The notes beneath the pieces are model-generated. The model searched no databases. It was given only the letters and a program-made list of their open reading frames with translations, and was not told the origin of the DNA. From an uncultured Bacteroidota bacterium (GTDB taxonomy: Bacteria; Bacteroidota; Bacteroidia; Bacteroidales; P3), in the NCBI GenBank assembly GCA_902788805.1, contig CADALO010000007.1, positions 66,552 through 130,551 of the forward strand: a stretch of 64,000 bases of DNA, read 5' to 3'. This document shows positions 7,444-17,174 of this stretch, piece after piece. Both the position numbers and the translations under genes were made by a program. Numbering within the stretch: the first letter of the stretch is position 1; every line of letters begins with the position of its first letter.

Positions 7444-9399
7444 ATGGAATTAAACATAGTAGCAGTCTCTATTGACCAGCAGCGTTGTGATGCAAAATAC
7501 CGTAAGGTGTTGTCAGAAAACTATTATCTGTTTAACGATAGGGTAATTGTCAATGACGATAACAGGATTGTGTTGAATCCTGATTATAAGAATAATTCTT
7601 GGTATTTTGGAAAGAACATCAATGTTCAGGCCATAGTTGGACCTAACGGCAGCGGAAAGTCGTCGCTGTTGGAACTTATGTATCGAATCATAAACAATTT
7701 CAGTGCGCTCATTGAACGAGGGATGAAACGTAATGCCGCATGGAAATTGCTATTCGTTGACAAATTATATGCTGAACTTTATTATGTGCAAGACGGTTAT
7801 TTATACTGCATTTCATGTCGTGGCAATGATGTATTCTTTTTGAGTGATTATCATAAAGAACAATATTTCAGTGCAAGTACTTACAGTTATGGCCAATCTA
7901 GAGTGAATAAGTTGATGGTGACAGAAATGGCTCAATTGGCCGAAAGGCTTCATTATACCATAGTAACCAACTATTCGCTTCAATCGCTGGTTAGTTCTGA
8001 CTACCAGGATGAAACCTCGTTGGCTCCTGATGCTAATGGCGTTTTTGCGCCTGAGCAGGAAGGCACTGTGTGGATAAGCCACCTTTATCACAAAAATGAC
8101 GGGTATCTAACGCCCATTGTCCTAAATCCTTTCCGTGACAAACTTGGCAATATTGATATTGTTACAGAACATAGGCTCACAATATATAGATTGTCTGCTC
8201 TTATGCTTTTCTATAGAAACCGTAAAGGTTTTTTTGACGATTATAAATTGAACGACATACAATATAGTTTTTCTCTCCAAACCGTCTATGAAAAGTACCA
8301 AATAAGGGAGATAAATGATGACCAATACAAGTCGGCAGTATTAGATGTTGAACATTTCGTACCCGAACATCCTAAATCAGTGATGTCAATCTTGTTAAGC
8401 GAGATGGGATTTAGTAATATCAGGCTGGGCAATGATATTATGCGTGCGTCTGCCTTGTATTTAGTTTACAAGATACTAAATATTGCGTCGAAATATCCTA
8501 GTTATACTGAGTTTGACCAATGGTCGTTGCGCAGGTTCGATGAAACTGTTTCCTCAAAAGACGACTTGATGTCGTTGGGGAAACTGGTTGACAAGATTTT
8601 GAAAGACAAGTCTCACATCACGATTAAAGTAATACAAGTCCGTAATTTACTTGAGATAATCAGGAAAAAAGGAACTGCGCCTTTGGAAAAAGAATCATTC
8701 AGCATTGATGAATACCTATCTTTGTTGGATGAACCAGTGGTGAAAGGCAGGAACAAGTTGTTCAATATTATGTACACGCTGCCTCCGTCATTCTTTATTC
8801 CGACACTGACTATCAAAAACCCCAACAAAAATGGCGACACCATAGATGTGGCGAAGCTTAGCTCGGGTGAGCGACAGCTGTTATATACGCTAAGTACATA
8901 CGTGTATCATATCAGGAATTTGCTTTCAATACCAAAGGATAGGGTTGCTTACCGTCATATAAGTTTGATATTGGATGAGGCCGAGATTTGTTTTCATCCA
9001 GAATATCAACGGTTGTTTGTGTCACGGCTGCTTTATATGATCAAGAGTCTTAATTTGAACTTGCATTGTGCTTACAATATCATTCTTTCAACGCATTCTC
9101 CGTTTATTTTGTCTGATATGCCAAGGGAAAATATTCTGTATCTGGACGGTGGTGAGGCGCAAAAAAGGGAAGACTTCATCAGACCATTGGCGGCAAACAT
9201 AAGCGATATTCTGTACCAAAGTTTTTTCCTGAAAAATGGTTTTATTGGTGAGTGGGCTAGGACAAGAATCAATGAGATATTACAAAAGAAGGATTGTTGG
9301 GAACAGTTATCTTCTGATGAACAGCGTTTTATAAATGAGATTGGCGACGATTATGTTAGGAAACAAATCAAGAGACATCTCGGGGAGGAGGAACAATGA
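7444..9399 (+). CDS. SMC/ABC-like AAA ATPase, Septu PtuA-like
   Basis: A 651-residue ATPase of the AAA_15/AAA_21 type. The Walker A motif GPNGSGKSSL is at residues 66-75, the ABC signature-like LSSGERQLLYTLS in the C-terminal third, followed by Walker B SLILDEAEICFHP and a STHSPFILSD switch segment. The middle is a long helical insert. The next gene, an HNH protein, overlaps it by 4 bp (ATGA). An ATPase of this kind coupled to an HNH endonuclease is the Septu (PtuAB) arrangement, in which the ATPase regulates the nuclease during phage infection. The protein is larger than many PtuA members, so a divergent subtype or a different ATPase-HNH system is possible. Confidence 0.8.
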   Translation: MELNIVAVSIDQQRCDAKYRKVLSENYYLFNDRVIVNDDNRIVLNPDYKNNSWYFGKNINVQAIVGPNGSGKSSLLELMYRIINNFSALIERGMKRNAAWKLLFVDKLYAELYYVQDGYLYCISCRGNDVFFLSDYHKEQYFSASTYSYGQSRVNKLMVTEMAQLAERLHYTIVTNYSLQSLVSSDYQDETSLAPDANGVFAPEQEGTVWISHLYHKNDGYLTPIVLNPFRDKLGNIDIVTEHRLTIYRLSALMLFYRNRKGFFDDYKLNDIQYSFSLQTVYEKYQIREINDDQYKSAVLDVEHFVPEHPKSVMSILLSEMGFSNIRLGNDIMRASALYLVYKILNIASKYPSYTEFDQWSLRRFDETVSSKDDLMSLGKLVDKILKDKSHITIKVIQVRNLLEIIRKKGTAPLEKESFSIDEYLSLLDEPVVKGRNKLFNIMYTLPPSFFIPTLTIKNPNKNGDTIDVAKLSSGERQLLYTLSTYVYHIRNLLSIPKDRVAYRHISLILDEAEICFHPEYQRLFVSRLLYMIKSLNLNLHCAYNIILSTHSPFILSDMPRENILYLDGGEAQKREDFIRPLAANISDILYQSFFLKNGFIGEWARTRINEILQKKDCWEQLSSDEQRFINEIGDDYVRKQIKRHLGEEEQ

Positions 9400-10421
9400 A
9401 GCAGTTGCTCCTGACATCAAGAATAAAGTCGATGGCGAAAAAATATGCCAAAGAATTATTTGCAGACAAAAGGTCTGATTTTATACAGCCGGTTGATGGT
9501 CTCAAAAATCTGATAATTGATTTGCAAGAGGTGAATGATAGTTTAGCTGAAAAGGATAGTTACATCAAATACCTTGAAACAATAATATTAGACTATCCAC
9601 GGCTAAAGAACCTGAATATTTCAAAATTTACGACATGTAAAAGAAAGTATGACAAGATATTAGAAGAGAGTAAACTTACAGCAAAGATTAAATACAGGTC
9701 TGCGGATTTGCCAAGTATTCGTGAGGAAAGAGATAAGTTGAAACCTGTGGAAGGGGTGTTTTATGAACAGATTGTTAATAGAATGCACTATAAGGATGCA
9801 AGATTATATTTGGCTCCTTATATGAAGATGCTGGGTGTGCAAACGTGCGTTTATTGTAACAATTCAGAAGCAGTTTATTCAGATGGCCTGGATGAGGCTT
9901 ATTATCATTTTGACCACTGGTTGCCTAAGGACAAATATCCTTTTCTTTGTGTTTGCTTTTATAATCTTTACCCATGTTGCAGTAATTGCAATGGCCATAA
10001 ACTTGATGGGAAGAAAGGATCGTTCTGCCTTTATTCCAAAAATGTCCCCGTTTTTGACCCGTTTGTTTTCTTAATTGACAGAAGTGCTTTGAAAAATGAT
10101 GATGCACAAACCCTTTCTGTTCTTTTTAATGCAAGAAATAAAGTAGATAACGACTTCCGTAATGATTATAACACGGTGTTCCGTATAGAGCAGTTTTATA
10201 ATTCGCCCGCTAAAAAGAGAACTTGTCTTCAATTGATCAAACTGATTGATAAACACAAGGGCCATTATCTAACTGCTACCGATGCAAGTGTTCCTGGTAT
10301 CGCAGATAAAGATGAGTTGTGGAAGGAAGTGCTGGGTGTTGATGAGAACGAGGAGAATATTTTTACTGACGTGAATAAAAAGCTAAAAATTGACACTGCA
10401 AAGGATGCAAAATTGATATAA
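9396..10421 (+). CDS. HNH endonuclease, Septu PtuB-like
   Basis: A 341-residue protein whose start overlaps the ATPase stop by 4 bp. At about residues 149-200 it has an HNH/zinc-finger core: CVYCNNSEA, then HFDHWLPKDKYP with the catalytic His, then CCSNCNGHKLDGKKG. The four cysteines fit two zinc-binding CxxC pairs. The N-terminal 130 residues are helical and charged, and the C-terminus is unassigned. It is the probable DNA- or RNA-cutting subunit of the Septu-like pair. The next gene begins 22 bp downstream, so the operon continues. Confidence 0.8.
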   Translation: MKQLLLTSRIKSMAKKYAKELFADKRSDFIQPVDGLKNLIIDLQEVNDSLAEKDSYIKYLETIILDYPRLKNLNISKFTTCKRKYDKILEESKLTAKIKYRSADLPSIREERDKLKPVEGVFYEQIVNRMHYKDARLYLAPYMKMLGVQTCVYCNNSEAVYSDGLDEAYYHFDHWLPKDKYPFLCVCFYNLYPCCSNCNGHKLDGKKGSFCLYSKNVPVFDPFVFLIDRSALKNDDAQTLSVLFNARNKVDNDFRNDYNTVFRIEQFYNSPAKKRTCLQLIKLIDKHKGHYLTATDASVPGIADKDELWKEVLGVDENEENIFTDVNKKLKIDTAKDAKLI

Positions 10422-10443
10422 AGTAAACCGAAAAATCAAATAT

Positions 10444-10842
10444 ATGAAGATTAGAACCGATTTTGTGACCAATAGTAGTTCGGTGAGTTTCATCATTATG
10501 ATGGATTTGGACATTCTTGATTGTTTTCTGGAGATGAACGAATCCCTCTATGCCGATTCAGAACCTGTTGTCATGGCTAAAGCACTGAAAGAGTTTATGC
10601 TGGAAAATGGCACTCTGTCCTATCTTGAAAATCATGAAATCTATACTTACCTAATGAAATTTAGGGATGACAGTGATGAGGCTTTTTCGAAACAGATGCT
10701 GCAAGAAAATGGCATGAACACTGATGTTTCCACCATGACGGAGAAAGAATTGTTCAATTATCTTAGGGGTGAATATCTGTTGGGTAGAAGCCTTTCTGGC
10801 ATAATGCAAGGTTTGTCAGCCATTCAAGTTGAATCATATTAA
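10444..10842 (+). CDS. KIRTDFVTNSSS-motif protein, possible radical SAM substrate
   Basis: A 132-residue acidic protein beginning MKIRTDFVTNSSSVSFI. I recognise this opening as a recurrent N-terminal signature of otherwise unrelated uncharacterised bacterial proteins, without an assigned function. The remainder is helical and Met/Glu-rich with no cysteines and no signal peptide. It is followed after only 3 bp by a radical SAM/SPASM gene, the arrangement typical of a maturase and its peptide substrate. A substrate role for the N-terminal Asn/Ser/Thr patch is therefore inferred; a partner or regulator of the downstream STAND protein is an alternative. Confidence 0.7.
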   Translation: MKIRTDFVTNSSSVSFIIMMDLDILDCFLEMNESLYADSEPVVMAKALKEFMLENGTLSYLENHEIYTYLMKFRDDSDEAFSKQMLQENGMNTDVSTMTEKELFNYLRGEYLLGRSLSGIMQGLSAIQVESY

Positions 10843-10845
10843 AAT

Positions 10846-11865
10846 ATGCTGACTCGACATATTGGAGACTATCATTTCTTGGCTGATGCTGAAACAGGAA
10901 TGACTTTCAGGTGGGGTAAGACATTTGATGACAACCCCTCGTTTGCCCCCGTGCCGGAATTGGCGGATATTTCTATCAGTAACAGATGTTCAAAAGGGTG
11001 TTCATTCTGTTATAAAGATAGCACTCCTGAAGGCCATGCGATGACGTATGATGAATACTGCCAGGTCTTGGATAGTCTATACTCCCCTGACAATGGAACT
11101 GTTTTTCAAGTTGCCATTGGAGGAGGGGAACCATTGGAACACCCCGACTTTTTTAGGATAGTTGACGAGACTGCAAAAAGGGGTATTGTGCTCAATTTCA
11201 CTACAAATGGTGGGCTTTTGACACCAGATGTGTTTGCTAAAATAAAAGGAAAGATTGGAGCCATGGCCATTTCCGCTTCCAGTATTGAAGAAATGGAACT
11301 TGCCAAACCGGTGTTGAAAGGAAGCGATGGAATTAAAGTGAATATCCATTACATACTGTCGTCGGACTCCATTTCAGAGGCAGTTGGGTTGGTGAAAGGT
11401 GAATATAATGATATACTGAATGGAATAAATGCAGTGGTGTTTCTTACATATAAACCTGCTGGTCGAGGAAAGGAGAGTCAAGTGCTAAAAAATGAGGATG
11501 ACATTGATGCATTTATGAAAGCCATAGTAATATCTAAATGTTCCTGCAAAATTGGATTTGACGCATGTTTTGTTCCGATGCTGATGCAGCGGCAAGCGGT
11601 GAGAAAAGAGATGGTGGACACATGTGAGGGTGGATTCTTTTCGGTATATATTGATGAGTACATGAATGTGTCACCTTGTTCGTTTTCTGGTGGCAAGGAT
11701 GCCTATTCATTGAAGGATTACGATTTCTATGATATATGGCTGCACAAACTGCAGGATTATAGAGATAGGGTTAAAAACGGGTGTAAGCGTATGTGCGCAG
11801 TTCACGATTTATGTAGAGGGGCGTGTCCGTATTATCCTCAAATAACAAGTTGCTACCAAAGATGA
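10846..11865 (+). CDS. Radical SAM/SPASM-type enzyme
   Basis: A 339-residue radical SAM protein. The 4Fe-4S motif CxxxCxxC is NRCSKGCSFC (Cys48, 52, 55), and the SAM-binding GGEP is at 93-96. The C-terminus has a cysteine-rich SPASM/twitch-like region: CEGGFFSVYIDEYMNVSPCSF, then CKRMCAVHDLCRGACP, fitting auxiliary clusters used in peptide modification. It starts 3 bp after the KIRTDFVTNSSS gene, and its TGA overlaps the ATG of the nuclease-STAND gene (ATGA). It is expected to modify a ribosomal peptide or protein, most simply its upstream neighbour. The substrate and the chemistry are unknown. Viperin-like nucleotide chemistry is unlikely because of the SPASM-type C-terminus. Confidence 0.85.
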   Translation: MLTRHIGDYHFLADAETGMTFRWGKTFDDNPSFAPVPELADISISNRCSKGCSFCYKDSTPEGHAMTYDEYCQVLDSLYSPDNGTVFQVAIGGGEPLEHPDFFRIVDETAKRGIVLNFTTNGGLLTPDVFAKIKGKIGAMAISASSIEEMELAKPVLKGSDGIKVNIHYILSSDSISEAVGLVKGEYNDILNGINAVVFLTYKPAGRGKESQVLKNEDDIDAFMKAIVISKCSCKIGFDACFVPMLMQRQAVRKEMVDTCEGGFFSVYIDEYMNVSPCSFSGGKDAYSLKDYDFYDIWLHKLQDYRDRVKNGCKRMCAVHDLCRGACPYYPQITSCYQR

Positions 11866-14800
11866 TTGAAATAGATTGGAATCAATTAAAGCTAAATGGC
11901 ATTTCAAAGGAAATAACCTTTGAGAAGTTCTGCCATCAGGTGGCTGTGGCCAAATTTGGGGATTATGGGCAAATCATATACCCATATAACATGACAGGGT
12001 CAGAGTTCTATCTGACACTGCATAAACCTTTGGAATATGAAGGTACTATCTATCCTACTGGTACTGAAATATGTTGGCAAGCTAAATCCTGGTTGAATCA
12101 GAACGATTTGGAGAATACTTCTCTTATAAAGAAACGAAGAACTGAACTCAGCAAAGGGTTCAAAGACACTTGCAATGGGCACCCCAATATGGCTTTATGG
12201 ATTATTTGCACACCTGGTATGGTCAAAGAGGATGCATATAATAAACTCAAGTCAGAATTGGCGGGCATTAACCCGAATATAGGAGTTGACCATTGGCATA
12301 AAAGTGTGTTTGAGAGTTTCTTTCTTGAGGATGAGACGAGATACAGAGGTATAGCTGCATTCTTCTTTGGAAAGTTTAAGTTGAACAAAGAGACGGTGAC
12401 GAGTATAAGCAGAGCTACCCTTGATTTGCTTAAACAGAAGTTTGACGTGGATTTGCATACGGAAACCACTTTTGAGAGGCAGTTGATGGGAATGGTGGAT
12501 GCCAATATTGCCGTCAAGACTCTTAAGGAAAGGTTGCTGGTTTTATATAAGAGGCTCGAGAACTACGGCAAAAAGTGGGGAAAGGAAGAACGGAAAGAAC
12601 GAAGAAAAGGGCTTTTCCCGGAAAAAGTTTTGCACGCTTTTGAAGCATACGAATCATTTCTACTTGATTTAGGTGAACAAGTTTGTGCCATCAGTCGCAT
12701 AAATGATCTTGACGCGATGGTAGGAAAAGGGTTTGAATTGATTAAGGGATCCTATGATAAGTTTAAGGAAATAGCCAATATTTTGAGTGTTGCGATTAAA
12801 GCCGACAAAAAGATTGTTGATAATTATTCTTTCGATTATTACACGGAAGACATTAGAGTCATCAAAGATTTGATATATAGTGGATCGGATCGGAGACACT
12901 ATTCTGTAGAGTATGCTCTTGAGTTGCGAACAAACAGCTATTTCCCCGTATTTGCACAAGCAGGTTATGGGAAAACGCATTTTGCATGTGCTGTTGCAAA
13001 CAAGTTGTTGAATGATGATTTGCCAGCGTTGCTTATAACGGGAAGCCGTTTTAGACCGTACGCCCGTCCACAAGAAGCCTTGTTGAAGCTATTTGAAGTG
13101 GATGGTAGACTGACATTTGATGAACTCATCGAGGCGTTAGACAGCTTGGCGGCTTGTTTTCCCGATGCACGAATGCCTATTATTATCGATGGACTCAATG
13201 AAAGTTATCCTTGTGATGTTTTGTGGAAGGAAGACTTACCGCTTTTCATTAGAGCCATAACAAACACCAAACATCTTTTCTTGATAACCACGTGCAGGGA
13301 AAAAACAGACTACATTCAGCGCATATACGGCCATAAACAATTTAATGAGGTTGATAACTGTATCTTGCTGAAGGGGATAGAGGATGATAATTTGGCAGAA
13401 ACCATACGAAAGTATTTTGCTAAATACAAAATAACTGATGCCAAGCTGATAAACAAGAAGATTTTCAAGAATCCATTATTATTGGCTATATTTAGCAAAA
13501 CCAACGAGGGTGCGCATGGTCTCATCGTAAATGAGTATTCTTTGGCTGAATGCATGAGAGATTACTCAGATAGGTTGGTTGAAAACGCTGCCACAGATAA
13601 AGGCAATGTTGACAGATGCGTTTGTCATGACCTGAAAAAAGGCTTGGTTGAAATGGGGCGGTTATTGTGGGAAAGAAATACCCGCTCAATAAATTATTTC
13701 GATGATTTTAGACCTGTTTTCAACGATAAGACGGACAAGCTGATTGATGAGGGACTCTGTTTTCAGATAGATTTAAATCTGGATGACAGTGAAGTAAAGT
13801 TTACATACGATTTGATGGCAGGCTATCATATTGCAAAATATATACTCTCGACTGCCAAAGATGCCACTGAACTTGAAACACTGCTGAATAAGCCCATTGC
13901 ATTCAAAAAGCTCTTTGGTAATGATGATAGACTTCACACATTAAGTGAAGACATTATCAAATCTCTTGTTTACTTGATTGCTGAGCGCGACCACAAAGAC
14001 CTTTTTGATCTGGTGCCTGAAGACGTAGCCTTATCGAAGGTTTTGTCGAATATTGAATTCATTTGTGGAAATGAAAAGGGAAGGAAGTCGCTTGAGAAGC
14101 GTTTGGAAATTCCCCTTGGTAAGGAATTGAAAACAGCCATCTGTGACCTTGTAAAGGAGAAGATTCTAGTTTCCCAGTCGGTATTTGGCCTTTCTTCTTT
14201 GATGCCGGCATTCAAGCAAATGAGTACGGAAGAATTGGATATTCTCTTCCATTCCAAATTTCTTGGTTATGGTGAAATGGAAGATGTGGCGCTATGCATA
14301 AAGAAACATCTACTTGAAGACCTGAAAGCCGATGATGCTTTAGCAGTTGCTTTCCTTTTTTCTGGAACATTTGTGAATGAGCGAAGACGGCAATTTATTC
14401 GACAAATCACGAACTATGCGAGAAACCATTTCGATAGTTATTTGCCAATGGCGAAATTGGCCCTTACTATCAGTGACCCGTTTATACGAGAGGCGGTTTA
14501 TCTGTCAGCCGTGGGTGCTTCCATAACAAGAGGTCAGAGAAAAGAAGTGGAGGAAGCCCTAAAGTTCCTGACAGTCGATATGCGTGATAACCCTACTTCT
14601 CATATCGTTTTGTTGGATTTGTTAGACACACTAATGGAATATGCTAGTAGTCATTTTTCTATAGAAACTGACAAATCTGTTTTAGGCCTGTCGAAGCATG
14701 ATAAATGGCCTAAATTAAAAAGAACGTGGAATAGTAGCTTATATGATTATAGCTTTGAGAAGTTCAGTTTGCGCCCCTATTCAAGTCTGCCAAGAAAGAG

Positions 14801-15782
14801 CAGAAGTTCGTACACTTCAAATGATTTGTGGTATATGATTGCCCAACGCATGTTTGATAATGGTTATAATGATGATGTTTACGCACAGCGAGAAAAGGAG
14901 TTGTCGGATAATATGCGGTTTTGGCAGGATCCTGTGTCAAAAATATCGCACAAACATAGAGACTCTGCACAGAAGGAATTGGTTGGCTGGTTGCTGTTGA
15001 ATGGTATTATTGACCCGGAATATGAAAACACCTTCCGTACCGATGAAGTTTTAATTGACCCTTCATATCCTGCTTTTTCACCATTGAGATGTTTGGATAC
15101 CCATTCTTATTTGTGTAGGGATTATAAAAATATCGCATCATGGTTGACAACTGATCCTCTCGCTCTTTTTGACAATAAACTATGTACAGAGTTGCCCAAT
15201 CTGGGTTTTAAATGGGTGTTATTGAGAGGCTATATGTCACAAAGAAGTGAAACCCGAGATGAAGGAAGCTCTTTATATTGGAGTGTTGAAACAGCGTTGA
15301 ATTGGAATGCACTCGATAGCCATATGGTTGAAGATTTGGTGTCAAAACATTCGCACATGTATGCTTTCGAGATAGGTTGGCGCGAGTTGAAGACAACAGA
15401 AGAGGATTATTATGACTCAGGACTTGGTATGCCATTGTTGAACAAATACGAATTTTCGGAATGGTCGCATGAAAGAGACCGTGTGCCGAATTTTTATTTC
15501 ATCAACGAGGAAATATGTAGGGAACTGAATCTTGTGTTTTCGTTAGATGACTTGAGCTATTACAAAGGCAAGGATAAGGTGGTTGAAATATATCAGTCCT
15601 CTAATTCATTATTCTACTATCTGCGTCAGGATGTTCTTGAAGAAATCTTGGATAAATTCAAGGTTCATCTCGATTTTAAAATATATGCGGACAAAATAGA
15701 CCTAAAGAAATCTGTTGAAGACGGCAATTGTTATAAGGATTATAAGCGAATGTTGACGTATGAGGATGTGAGAAATACATAG
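11862..15782 (+). CDS. Mrr-like nuclease/STAND ATPase, Avs-like
   Basis: A 1306-residue protein. The ATG at 11862 overlaps the radical SAM stop; an earlier GTG frame at 11823 would overlap it by 43 bp and is less likely. Residues about 1-110 look like a PD-(D/E)xK restriction-type domain: FEKFCHQVAVAKFGDYG, then TEICWQAKSW with the Mrr-like QAK at 73-75. A P-loop NTPase follows: FAQAGYGKTHFA at about 365-376 and Walker B MPIIIDGLNE at about 436-446. The last 800 residues are helical, unassigned, and occupy the usual sensor position. This nuclease-STAND-sensor order is that of Avs (AVAST) anti-phage proteins. The coupling to a radical SAM gene is unusual. Confidence 0.75.
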   Translation: MIEIDWNQLKLNGISKEITFEKFCHQVAVAKFGDYGQIIYPYNMTGSEFYLTLHKPLEYEGTIYPTGTEICWQAKSWLNQNDLENTSLIKKRRTELSKGFKDTCNGHPNMALWIICTPGMVKEDAYNKLKSELAGINPNIGVDHWHKSVFESFFLEDETRYRGIAAFFFGKFKLNKETVTSISRATLDLLKQKFDVDLHTETTFERQLMGMVDANIAVKTLKERLLVLYKRLENYGKKWGKEERKERRKGLFPEKVLHAFEAYESFLLDLGEQVCAISRINDLDAMVGKGFELIKGSYDKFKEIANILSVAIKADKKIVDNYSFDYYTEDIRVIKDLIYSGSDRRHYSVEYALELRTNSYFPVFAQAGYGKTHFACAVANKLLNDDLPALLITGSRFRPYARPQEALLKLFEVDGRLTFDELIEALDSLAACFPDARMPIIIDGLNESYPCDVLWKEDLPLFIRAITNTKHLFLITTCREKTDYIQRIYGHKQFNEVDNCILLKGIEDDNLAETIRKYFAKYKITDAKLINKKIFKNPLLLAIFSKTNEGAHGLIVNEYSLAECMRDYSDRLVENAATDKGNVDRCVCHDLKKGLVEMGRLLWERNTRSINYFDDFRPVFNDKTDKLIDEGLCFQIDLNLDDSEVKFTYDLMAGYHIAKYILSTAKDATELETLLNKPIAFKKLFGNDDRLHTLSEDIIKSLVYLIAERDHKDLFDLVPEDVALSKVLSNIEFICGNEKGRKSLEKRLEIPLGKELKTAICDLVKEKILVSQSVFGLSSLMPAFKQMSTEELDILFHSKFLGYGEMEDVALCIKKHLLEDLKADDALAVAFLFSGTFVNERRRQFIRQITNYARNHFDSYLPMAKLALTISDPFIREAVYLSAVGASITRGQRKEVEEALKFLTVDMRDNPTSHIVLLDLLDTLMEYASSHFSIETDKSVLGLSKHDKWPKLKRTWNSSLYDYSFEKFSLRPYSSLPRKSRSSYTSNDLWYMIAQRMFDNGYNDDVYAQREKELSDNMRFWQDPVSKISHKHRDSAQKELVGWLLLNGIIDPEYENTFRTDEVLIDPSYPAFSPLRCLDTHSYLCRDYKNIASWLTTDPLALFDNKLCTELPNLGFKWVLLRGYMSQRSETRDEGSSLYWSVETALNWNALDSHMVEDLVSKHSHMYAFEIGWRELKTTEEDYYDSGLGMPLLNKYEFSEWSHERDRVPNFYFINEEICRELNLVFSLDDLSYYKGKDKVVEIYQSSNSLFYYLRQDVLEEILDKFKVHLDFKIYADKIDLKKSVEDGNCYKDYKRMLTYEDVRNT

Positions 15783-15897
15783 GACTTTATAAAAAAAGGA
15801 TCAGGGGGACAGGAACTTTTATACACACTTTCGGCACAATATATTCCCTCAAAAATCGTTATCCATACGTAGCGTAAGATGATAACAACACCATAAC

Positions 15898-16264
15898 ATG
15901 CCACGGAGTGCCAGAAAGGAAAGCGGCTATGGCATCTACCACGTGATGATGCGAGGGATAAACCGTCAGGCCATCTTCGACGATGATGAGGACTGCCGAC
16001 GGTTTATGGATATTCTTGCGGACTTGCCTTTCCAGCACGACGATGACGGCAGGCTGCTGCCAATACGAACCTAATGAGGCGCAGAAGGCTCTCATCAGGA
16101 ATAATTTCCCTCCTCAAATAGCAGAGCAGATGTGCAATGCCATCGACGGGCAGGAAAGAGCTGAACACTTTCAACGCCTGTTGAGGGAATATAGCGAGTG
16201 GATGCAGAACCAGCAGCGCCAGCAAGAGGCGGTGCAGCGATTTTTGAGGGAGTACTATCATTGA
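15898..16264 (+). pseudogene. RAYT (REP-associated tyrosine transposase) fragment
   Basis: From ATG 15898 the frame reads MPRSARKESGYGIYHVMMRG then INRQAIFDDDEDCRRFMDIL, the conserved start of Y1/IS200-like REP-associated transposases, but stops at 16074 before the HxH catalytic motif. A second frame then gives LIRNNFPPQIAEQMCNAIDG and a Gln-rich helix to 16264, which I do not recognise. Upstream text AGGGGGACAGG resembles other RAYT-flanking sequence in this window (6575, 22568). The fragment lies exactly between the STAND gene and the TIR gene. Confidence 0.8.
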
Positions 16265-16310
16265 TGGTTCATGGTTTAAGGATCAAGATTTGGATAAAGA
16301 GTTCAAGTAT

Positions 16311-17162
16311 ATGGACAAGAAGTATGACATATTCATATCACACGCAAGTGAGGATAAAGATGCGATAGTGCGGCTATTAGCAACCATACTTGAAAGGCTA
16401 TCGGTGCGAGTGTGGTATGATGAGTTTTCATTGCAACTGGGTGACAGCCTGACTGCCTCGATAGACAAAGGCTTACAGGAATCAAAATATGGCTTAGTGG
16501 TGCTATCAAAAGCATTCCTCTCTAAGAGATGGCCGGAGTATGAATATCGTTCTTTAATGACCAGAGAGATAGACGGGGAGCGGGTGATACTGCCGTTGTG
16601 GTACGATGTTACTAAGGAAGATGTTAAGACCTTCTCATTATATCTTGCTGACATCATGGCTTTGCCAATCTCGAAAGACAATTTCGGGAGAATCGTTCCT
16701 GCTATCCTCAAAGTGGTACGCCCCGATTTATTTCAGGAGATGAGGATGCGAGGCGTGATGAGAAAGGCTGTTAGTGAGGGAACAAAAAGGGTAGTAAAGA
16801 TTTCAGAAATAAAGAGTGCGACCACCAAGCAGAGCAAACTGACCAAGCAGCAACTTATCCGGAGTAAGGCTGTCTATTATGGCATAGGCAGGCATCTGAA
16901 AAGAACGTTTGATGACTACGTTGACCAGTATGAGTTGGATGTCGTGCCGGAGCGCGAGTTGCAATCGTGGGAAATTATGAATGCCTGTTATCTGGAAATG
17001 CTGGAGCGTCACGCGGATGCTACTCCAAGAGATAGAGAAGATTTTTTCAAGGTGCTTCTGGCGCTTAGCATTGGTTATAGTGAACTTGAAAATGTTCATC
17101 TGAGCGGTGGAGAGGTTGAGGAATTGCTTGCGCTCTGGAAGGAGAACTATTATGAGTTTTGA
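16311..17162 (+). CDS. TIR-domain protein
   Basis: A 283-residue protein. Residues about 5-130 form a TIR domain: YDIFISHASEDKD, then VWYDEFSLQLGDSL, then GLVVLSKAFLSKRWPEYEYR, where a Glu at 76 or 78 is the likely NAD-cleaving residue. The remaining 150 residues are basic then helical and unassigned. ATG 16311 (MDKKYDIF) was preferred over a TTG frame at 16290. The SF2 helicase gene starts 12 bp after the stop, so the two form a unit. TIR proteins in such pairs usually deplete NAD+ or make a signal after phage sensing. The helicase would then be the sensor, an inference from analogous effector-helicase systems. Confidence 0.85.
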   Translation: MDKKYDIFISHASEDKDAIVRLLATILERLSVRVWYDEFSLQLGDSLTASIDKGLQESKYGLVVLSKAFLSKRWPEYEYRSLMTREIDGERVILPLWYDVTKEDVKTFSLYLADIMALPISKDNFGRIVPAILKVVRPDLFQEMRMRGVMRKAVSEGTKRVVKISEIKSATTKQSKLTKQQLIRSKAVYYGIGRHLKRTFDDYVDQYELDVVPERELQSWEIMNACYLEMLERHADATPRDREDFFKVLLALSIGYSELENVHLSGGEVEELLALWKENYYEF

Positions 17163-17174
17163 AAGGATTGCTTT

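Noticed and set aside
10444..11865. Viperin-like antiviral radical SAM enzyme
   Set aside because: The Cys-rich SPASM-like C-terminus and a neighbouring small protein point to peptide modification; viperins lack this region.
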